From: Ectocarpus siliculosus
Lineage: Eukaryota; Sar; Phaeophyceae; Ectocarpales; Ectocarpaceae
Length of the DNA: 15,690 bases
Reading direction: 5' to 3'
NCBI GenBank assembly: GCA_000310025.1
Contig: FN649730.1
Span: 13,444 to 29,133, forward strand
The notes beneath the pieces are model-generated. The model had not been told where the DNA came from, ran no database searches, and saw only the letters and a program-made list of their open reading frames with translations. Below, piece by piece: positions 1-8,300 of the stretch (position 1 is its first letter; each line of letters opens with the position of its first letter). A program made the position numbers and the translations under genes.

Positions 1-1180
1 CCCCCCCCCCCCGCCCTTCGACCTCACGGCGGCATCGCGGTGGGGGGGAGGGTGCCGCCGTTTGCGGCGACGGTGCCCCTTGGCACCACCCCCTCCCCCT
101 CCCCTTGGCACCCCCCGGTTCGTCGTCGCCCTCGTCCAATAGCAGCACCCTAACCCTAAGAAGAAGGTCTTGACCCTGGAGAGAACATAGTTTTCGTGGT
201 CACGTCACCAGACGAGACGAGACGGGTGGGCGGGCGGGGCGGGCGCGGGCCGCAGGGCGATAGTTAACGACCACATTGCGCGCGCGCGCCGGCACCCTTA
301 AACCACGTCGTTGCCTATGTACAGATTTGTCAAAAAAAAAATATCTTTTTGAGGTTCGCTTGGCTAATCGAGCTAAACACACGTTAGCTGTGTGAGCTAC
401 ATACGAGCTCGGCAAACGTTTTTAGATGATGGCAGCTGGCAGTTAATTCACACCAACACACTTGCATCACGCCCTAATGACAATACTAGATACTACGCTC
501 TGATGAGCCCCCACTCCGCAGGCGCGCCTTGTTTACTTGATACAGTAGATGCGCTAAGAAAAGTCGTGCTCCGCTGCAGCTCCACGTAGATGCGTGGTGG
601 ATGGTGATTGTTGATGTTTTCAAATCGAAAACCGTTCCGGTCTACGGTCAGGTACCGTCTAACCTGGTCCAACTGACGTCGACGATGATTGGCTTGTTTA
701 TTGTCTTTCGCCGTGAAGTTACTCGTACAGCAGTGGATGATTCAAGACATTGTCGGCTTGTCTCACACGGAAGGAGGGAGTGATCTCATCCCCAGCGTTC
801 GTGCAAACTTTCGCGTTTGTGTCGTCACAACAGCTCTTTCTGCGAGGTAACAGCAGGCCTTCAACTTCCGATGCGGAAAGCAGGTATCTTAGTAGTGTGC
901 GCCCATACGCATGCCGTAGTCGTTAGACCATTGACCTCGCATCCCTACGCGATGCAGGGACGGAACGATACCCCACTGTGCTGTAGAGGGGCGGGATCTA
1001 TTATAGCTTGATCTCGACTCCGGATGTGCGTGCTATCTACGAAATCTTGCATGAAAGCACGGGTACTGTCTAAAGGGCAGATACCAGAATAAAACACCGT
1101 TGATTGCAGAAGATACCACACACTCTACTCCACAGCACAACTAGTGGCGGTGTCGAAATGGTGACATTGGGGACATGCTA
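1..1180. other. Left edge, no gene recognised
   Basis: It begins with a C-run and G/C-rich simple sequence (about 1-300), including a short CCCTAACCCTAA, then unremarkable sequence with stops in all frames. I see no exon, RNA gene or known element. Confidence 0.6.
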
Positions 1181-1233
1181 TAGCTTTCCGAAAACTCATC
1201 GCTTGATATTAGCATCCTCGTTCTCGTGGGGTA
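1181..1233 (+). mobile_element. Fragment of the same MITE-like element
   Basis: The segment AGCTTTCCGAAAACTCATCG and the following GCATCCTCGTTCTCGTGGGG match the element's interior (AGCTTTCCGAAAATGTACCG ... GCATCCTCTTGGTCATGGAG). It lies directly before copy 1, suggesting a nested insertion or tandem duplication. Confidence 0.45.
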
Positions 1234-1235
1234 CC

Positions 1236-1472
1236 GCAGGTGACATGACGTAAGATATCACACTCCCTGGACCGATTTTCAAAGCTCGATTTCTCAACAG
1301 CAGAAAGTGGTACTACTGCTGTACAGTAGTGCCGAAGACGTCGGCGTTGAAGCCGTCTCGTCGAGAGAGAGCTTTCCGAAAATGTACCGTTTCATTTGTG
1401 CATCCTCTTGGTCATGGAGTAGTCGAGCTCTGAAAATCGGTCCAGGGGGTGTGTTATCTTGTGTCATATCGC
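1236..1472 (+). mobile_element. MITE-like terminal-inverted-repeat element, copy 1
   Basis: About 235 bp. The left end runs GCAGGTGACA...AAGATATCACAC, then GGACCGATTTTCAAAGCTCGA. The right end is the reverse complement in diverged form: GTCGAGCTCTGAAAATCGGTCC, here split as GTCGAGCTCTG / AAAATCGGTCC, then GTGTTATCTTGTGTCA. The interior shares TTGAAGCCGTCT and GCATCCTCTT with the copy at 3800-4018. No transposase frame, so non-autonomous. No target-site duplication could be fixed because the right end merges into the 59-bp satellite. A partial third relative lies at about 1181-1233. Confidence 0.65.
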
Positions 1473-2118
1473 ATACGGTAGTCGAGCTCTGAAAATCGGT
1501 CCAGGGGGTGTGATATCTTGCGTCATGTCGCCTACGGTAGTCGAGCTCTGAAAATCGGTCCAGGGGGTGTGATATCTTGTGTCATATCGCCTACGGTAGT
1601 CGAGCTCTGAAAATCGGTCCAGGGGGTGTGTTATCTTGTGTCATATCGCCTACGGTAGTCGAGCTCTGAAAATCGGTCCAGGGGGTGTGTTATCTTGTGT
1701 CATATCGCATACGGTAGTCGAGCTCTGAAAATCGGTCCAGGGGGTGTGTTATCTTGTGTCATATCGCCTACGGTAGTCGAGCTCTGAAAATCGGTCCAGG
1801 GGGTGTGATATCTTGTGTCATATCGCCTACGGTAGTCGAGCTCTGAAAATCGGTCCAGGGGGTGTGTTATCTTGTGTCATATCGCCTACGGTAGTCGAGC
1901 TCTGAAAATCGGTCCAGGGGGTGTGTTATCTTGTGTCATGTCGCCTACGGTAGTCGAGCTCTGAAAATCGGTCCAGGGGGTGTGTTATCTTGTGTCAGCT
2001 ATCGACCTACGGTAGTCGAGCTCCTGAAAATCGGGGTCCAGGGGGTGTGTTATCTTGTGTCATGTGGCCTACGGTAGTCGAGCTCTGAAAATCGGTCCAG
2101 GGGGTGTGTTATCATCCG
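1419..2118 (+). repeat. 59-bp satellite array, about 11.7 units
   Basis: Units start at 1419, 1478, 1537, 1596, 1655, 1714, 1773, 1832, 1891 and 1950, each 59 bp. Two 62-bp units with small insertions start at 2012 and... the next start is 2074, a partial unit ending near 2118. Each unit begins GTAGTCGAGCTCTGAAAATC and includes CCAGGGGGTGTG and TATCTTGTGTCATATCGCC. Most units differ by only a few bases (TTATC/ATATC, CATATC/CATGTC). The unit is the right terminus of the MITE-like element. The period is not a multiple of three and no protein is encoded. Confidence 0.95.
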
Positions 2119-2248
2119 TATGCAACCTACGGACGGTGCTAAGTGTCCTGGAAGGCGGGCTCTCGCCCCAACATGAACCGGGGAGAAGGGACGATTAATA
2201 AAGTAACTCCGACCCCGAGGAGGGACGGCAGGGATGTCTGCGTAGGCC

Positions 2249-2351
2249 TCAGCAAGGGGTGGGGCCGGTAGTGGACCCTGGGAACGAACGGAGCAGATCC
2301 TCAAATTTGACGAAGCCGGTGCGGGCGGGCGGGTGGGCGGTGCGTGCAGGC
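2249..2351 (-). CDS. Exon 12: possible last exon with stop codon
   Basis: A C/T-rich tract and GCTTGCAAG acceptor in matching phase lead to PARTAHPPARTGFVKFEDLL, then RSFPGSTTGPTPC and a TGA stop at 2249-2251. It needs a 1,261-nt intron full of degenerate repeats, so an intervening exon or another terminal exon cannot be excluded. No clear poly(A) signal was seen on the minus strand below the stop. Confidence 0.4.
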
Positions 2352-5300
2352 CTTGCAAGCGGGGCGAGGGAAGGGTTGTGGTCCCAGGACTCTAGTAAAA
2401 TGCTGAACCAACACTGGTTGATACTGAAAAGCAAACAATCAGAAAGGGTGTGTTCGGTACGGCATTGGTATTCACGGTAGGGTATGGATGTCTACCGAGC
2501 GTACCGAGAGGTTTGGTAGGGCATGGAAGCTCGTACGGGTACCGGTACCTCAGCAATTTTGAAGGGCATACCGGTATTCGCGGCACGGTATGGAGGTCAA
2601 TACCGAGCGTACCAACATGTTCGGCAGGGTACGGAATGCAATACTGGTACCGGGGAAGGCTATGCCGGTACCGGTACCAGCACCTCGGCAATACTCAATA
2701 TTCAAGGGCATACCCGTATTCTCGGTATGGTATGGAAGCCTGTACAGATCGCACCGAGACGCTCGGTAGGGTATCTGTACATATATATATACCGGTGGTA
2801 ATAGTATACCGTCGGTATGCCTCGGGACGTACCCTACGAACACACCGTTGGACAAAATAAAGTAGCTACGAATTTTGCGAAAAAAAAAATGGTAACGAAG
2901 CACAGCATGCCCGTTGTATCCGAAACCTGCGGTCCGGCATGCCACTCCCCCCGCCGGCGATACGCTCAACGGCTCAGGACTACATGTACGGTAACGATCG
3001 CTTCCGACACTGCAGGCGGCTGCAACTGTTGTATGCCCCTGTGCGCTTCGTCAAACCAACCTTGGGGGCGACGGCATACGGGAAATAAAAAGACAAAAGA
3101 AATGCCCGGAAAGAATCTCGGCAGATCACTTTCTCTGCCTGGATGCCTCACGCACTGGCACGTACTGCTCCCGGTGGTCGTGCAGCATGTGCACTCCGCC
3201 CAGAGAACTGACACAACCAGCGAAGCTATGCAAGAGATGAGAATCACACGTGGGTAAGGTACGGTTCATGGTGTTGGTCTCACCAATGGTAGTTTGTTGC
3301 CCGTGATACATCATACCACGGTACTGCCGTACGCCGCTATTAGGTTTTGGCCAGCAAACAAAAAATGCAAACATGGGACCGGTATACCATGTTGGTCTAA
3401 CCAATGATAGTTTTTTTGCCCTTGATACACGTCGCTGTAAGTTTCCGCGAGATGAAAACGTGGGTACGGCGTGGTGTTGGTGACACCAATAGTTTTATTT
3501 ATCGCCTTTGACGCACGTCACTATTAGCTTTCGGCGAGCAAACAAACAAAAACGCAGGCGCCCGAAGAACCAACAAGAGAAACAAAACAACAGCAAACCC
3601 AACAAGTCTCACCTCGCGGCCACCGTCGAATTGGTCCAGCGGTCGGATCTCGAGTTGTAGGTTTGGCGTTCGTCGAAGTCGAATCCCACGGCCTTTCGCT
3701 TCGGCAGGAGGTTCGCCTGAGACATCAAGACGTTGAACACAGCAAGCAGTAACATTCTTAGAAGCAAGAGGGAAAAAAGGAGTATTCTACACTGCTGCCG
3801 GTGGCACGACGTTAGATATCACACGCCCGTGTACCGATTTCCAAAGCTCGACTACTCCACGACGAAGAGGATGCATATTGTAAACGAAACGATACGTTTC
3901 GGAGAGATCTCGACCAGACGGCTTCAACGTCGCCATTTTCGGCGCTGCGACTCTTTCTGCTGTTGATAAATCGAGCTTTGAAATCGGTCCAAGGGTTGTG
4001 GTATCTTGTGTCACCTGCGGATCCTTGCAGTAGCCTTCGCGAAAAAAAAACAACTTGGTTTAAGTATTGTAGGGGGTACGAGGTGGGGTAGGGATAGGGA
4101 TACAGACACGAACCCCCCCCCTCTTCCTCATACTGTTGTAGGTCAACAGGCAGTCCCTACCCCACCTACCTTGTCAAGGGCTTCCATCTGGGCCTCGTCT
4201 TGCTCCGCCTTTCGCAGCAGTTCTTCGTAGGCAGGGCTTGCCTGGAAGGCCATCTCGCACCTCTCCTGCAGTACCTCTAGCACCTCCGCGGCTGCCTCAC
4301 TGAAGATGGTATACCTGTGTCGTCGTATCGTATGCATAGCCAGCCGCCGCCGCAGCATGTCAGTCAACATCAAATGTCCTATATTATTAGTATGCATGCA
4401 CAGCCGGCCATCAACGTCGCCGCATACATGGGTGCCAATGTCAATTGTTGTCGAATGCATTGCCAGCCAGCCGTCAATGTCAAGTGCCTTCGGCCAAATC
4501 AACAATCGCTCATCTATCGTTCTGACACTGCTCTGCAAACACGAGCGGTCTATTGCACCGGCCAGAGGAAACGGAAGCAAGCTGCTCCTGGTACGAGAGA
4601 CCGCAGACCGCACCCGTATAAACTACAGCATTTAAAAAAATGTTGCCCTATCATTCACATCTCCTTCAAATGTTGTAAAGTGGCACCTGCGATAGAATGA
4701 TAGAAATAGGTAGCACCCTACCCGGCCGCGCCAAAAGGCAGGGGATTGTGCACCTACCTGGTGCATCTTGAAAATATAAAAAAAAAACACGCGACGTATG
4801 TACCGTAAACCAAACGGGTAACGAACCTACCTCGTATTGTAGGAAAGACACGAGGGATGAGGAAAGCTGGAACCGAATCCCTACCTGGTGACCTCTGAAG
4901 CCAATATCCTATCTCGACAGGCTTCGGTAAGGTCCACCCTGCAGACCGCATTGTCCGCGATATATGTGTCCATGATGTCCATCGTCATCGCTTGCCTCTG
5001 AAAGTGGCCCTCCTCCTTATCTCTCTCCATTACCGCCTGGCATCAAAATCAAACCAAAGGACCCAACATTTAGGACCAGGTCGTCAGCTCACTTTTGCGA
5101 TCGAGAATAGAGAACGTCAGCGCCTGTACCGAACGTGCGGCAAATTGTCCGCAACATCGAACGCATGCCGCTACCCGCTTCTTGGAGCACCACTGCAAAC
5201 TTTGGCAAGACAGCAGTATGTGTGTACGGGCTTTGGTTGCTACCCGACTTGCAAATGAAAACAAGTCAGTCCTAAGCGAGGAAAAACGCCAAAAACAAAA

Positions 5301-8300
5301 CAAAAAAGGTTGTGTGTGTGTTATTTGTCATATCGAGGCAAGCAGAATGCAGCACAAAACAGCACGGAGCACACCGCCCACGCCCACAGGTTGTAGTAAT
5401 TTTACTGTACAGCAGTACATAGGTACCTTGTAGAACCCGGGCAAGGCTGGCCGCAGTCTCTCCTCCGCTATCTTTTCGAACAGTGCCCACAGTTTGTCCA
5501 CCTTGAGCTGGTCAGCGAGAGACGCCCTGCCCATGGAGAAGAGAAGACAAGACAAGACAAGACAAGACAAGGCAAGACAAGACAAGACAAACGGACCGAT
5601 TCAAGTTCAGCGAGCGCTCATCAATAATCTCAATTCAATTTTAATCACGTACACATACTTGCACAAAACAAGTGGTCCGTAACGACTCAGCAACATCTCT
5701 ACGCCTGCAGGCGCTCTTTGCCGATGGGGCCGGCATGGGGATAACACTGAGGTATCGTGTGTGATGTGAAGATCCCATCGCGCAAATCAAATACGCTACA
5801 AAAAAACACAACATTGACACACACATAACAACAAGAACTACAAATGGTCCGTAGCGACTCAGAAGGATTTCTGCGCCCACGAGCGCTCTCAGGATCTCTC
5901 AGCGCATGAATGCAAGAAAGAAAACAATAAAACGCAAACACCGCCACGCTCTTGAGTTACCGGTTACCTGAGCATCGCAGGAGTGATGGACGGCCTCATG
6001 CCTGCCGAAAACCGTTCCGCGTATCGCTGGTCCCGCTTGGCGTACTTGCAGAGTGGGGTGAAGATCACGGGCCAGAAGAGCAGGAGGCCCCTGACCATGT
6101 TGTTGAGCAAGGCGATGCGGCGAGTGAGGGTGTCGTCCTGCGCTATCGCCCCCATCGTCAGGTTTACCGCCGCCAACGTGAGCAGCAGTGACCCCAGCGA
6201 TAGCATCATCGCCCGATACTCGGTCATCTGAGTGCGGTGGCAAGAGCGAACCGATCGCAAAGTAAGGGAGGGGGTATTACGATACGTGCTGCTGGAAGGG
6301 GGAGACAGCGGGGGTTGTCACACGTATTGCTGTCGCGAGATACAGTACAGACTTGTTCGTTTGCGACACCAACAGGCGGATCGCCAAGTATCATACGTAC
6401 TGCTGCAAGTGAGAAACGTACTTATTCGTGTGCAGCACCAACAGGCGGATCACCTGTACACGTGGTATCATACGTGCTAACGTCGTGAGATACATCCCAG
6501 TACACATGATATCGTACGCACTATCATAGCGTCGTGACATACGTACGTGGGTGAGTGACGCAAAGGAAAAAAAAAAACTAATCGTGGAAAACAGAATTTT
6601 CGCTGACGCTATGGATTCATTGCCAATTCGTTGGGTCATACTGACAAAATAAACAAATCTTCTTGCTCCTTGTTTTCTATTCTGCACAGAAAAGTGTGGC
6701 CATATCGCTACTTGGTATGCATAGAAGTGCATGTAATTCACTCTGGTGCGTGGCGCGTCTCGTCAACTCTGAAACCGATATCCTTAGACGACGGACTGCG
6801 TCGTTGAGGGGACGTTCGTGACCAAGATGCGGTAGTGTAACGGTAAACGAGGGCCAGTAGCATTCGCGCGGAAAGCTTGATCTTCATGTTAGCAGGGGGT
6901 AGGGTTAGGGATACGAGCCCCCCCCTCTCATTCAAACACAGTATTAACATACCTAACCCTATCCTACATACGCCTATCACCAGGACCGAATAAAGCAGCG
7001 TCTCCCACCGCTGCCAACATGTAGTAAGGAGGACACGCACCTGTCTGCGAGCATCCCTCATCTTCCAGAGCAGGTAAACCGACCCGATCACCAGCAGCCC
7101 CGCGTAGTTGAAAGCGCCGAGCAGCACGTATCGGGCGTTACCCTTGCACCTGCAACAAACCAACCCACAAAAAGAGAGAGAAAATGAGCCCATCACACAT
7201 GTAATGTGCACACAACACAGAGGGGGAGGGTGTGAAAAAACATCAACGTCGAGTGAGATGAAAGAACGCTATAATGGCGTTCTCGCCCACCGTCCATGTA
7301 CTTCGGACCGCCCACCGGCATTGGCACGACCCTTAAATCTATCTCTACTGCAGCTCTGCTGTTGCTGTGATTTGTCTGTGCTTGTTCGAAAATACTCTCT
7401 ACACAAAAAAAAATGCACCAAACGGTGAAGTAAGCATATAAAATATAACTCACGTATATCACGCGTCGATCGTTAGCGCCTGACGTGTCAGTCTTTCTCC
7501 TGTTCTCGCTCGACCTAAACACATTTTGTGCCGGCTGGTATCACCTATCCTTCGGTGAATATGCTTAAAACTAAGAACAGACTCAATAGGGAGTCAGCCA
7601 CGGTATTGAAGAAAATATGTACTAATACAACCAAGAGGTTGAGTTAAGTCAAGGAAATATTTTCTCAACCACACCTCGGGTCATTTTCATCGACACACCT
7701 TAGCACCTTTTAACGGGCCCACCACAGAAAAAATAGAAAGAAACTGAATGTCAGCGCAAACAAAGGATGGGGGAAACAGAATAAAAACCTCCCACATCGA
7801 ACTTATCTAAAGCAAAAAAAACTCTCGTCCGTTGGGGGAATGGAAGAAGACGCCTTGATGGACGTGGCGAATTCCGAGGGCTACAAAGAACAAACATCTG
7901 ATGAGACAAGAATCATGACGGTCACTGCTGCTTGTGTGTCCGCTGCGGCATCACACGGCAGTTCACACGCCAGAGGGGGTCTGGCCCGGACTGCCGGCCC
8001 GGGAGCTCACGAGGCGTTCGGCACGCCACGCACCACAAGAAATTTCTGAACTCTCCGACAATTATGAATACATGAATACTCCGACATGGAGACCACCACT
8101 GACTTGGAGACCACCACCCCACCCGGCCGGCCAAAGGCGGCAGGCAGGCAGTCGTCTGTATGCACATATGCATATAGCGGAGAACGGCGGCGGAGTTGAA
8201 TACCCAGGCAGTTGCCACATGACAAAGAAAATGTCACGCACACGCTGGCTGGCTCCGGAAAAGGGAAACAACCATGGGGCCTGGCCTATCTGGTTTGTTC

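Larger units (their letters stand above)
2352..3612 (-). other. Intron 11, repeat-filled
   Basis: Stretch between exons 11 and 12, starting with donor GTGAGA. It holds two families of diverged tandem repeat (at 2462-2780 and 3248-3562) and a central 450-nt stretch in which I see no supported feature. Confidence 0.4.

Noticed and set aside
1419-2118. CRISPR-like regular array
   Set aside because: Repeats are directly adjacent with no unique spacers, in a eukaryotic context; it is a satellite.
3787-4053. Minus-strand ORF across the intronic element as a transposase
   Set aside because: Too short and without catalytic motifs; the element is non-autonomous.
6738-7211. Single long exon covering the 474-nt open minus-strand frame
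   Set aside because: A consensus donor (CAG|GTGCGT) after RDARRQ and direct in-phase joining to exon 6 give a clean seven-helix protein. Reading on adds an extra hydrophobic segment and the hairpin repeat.
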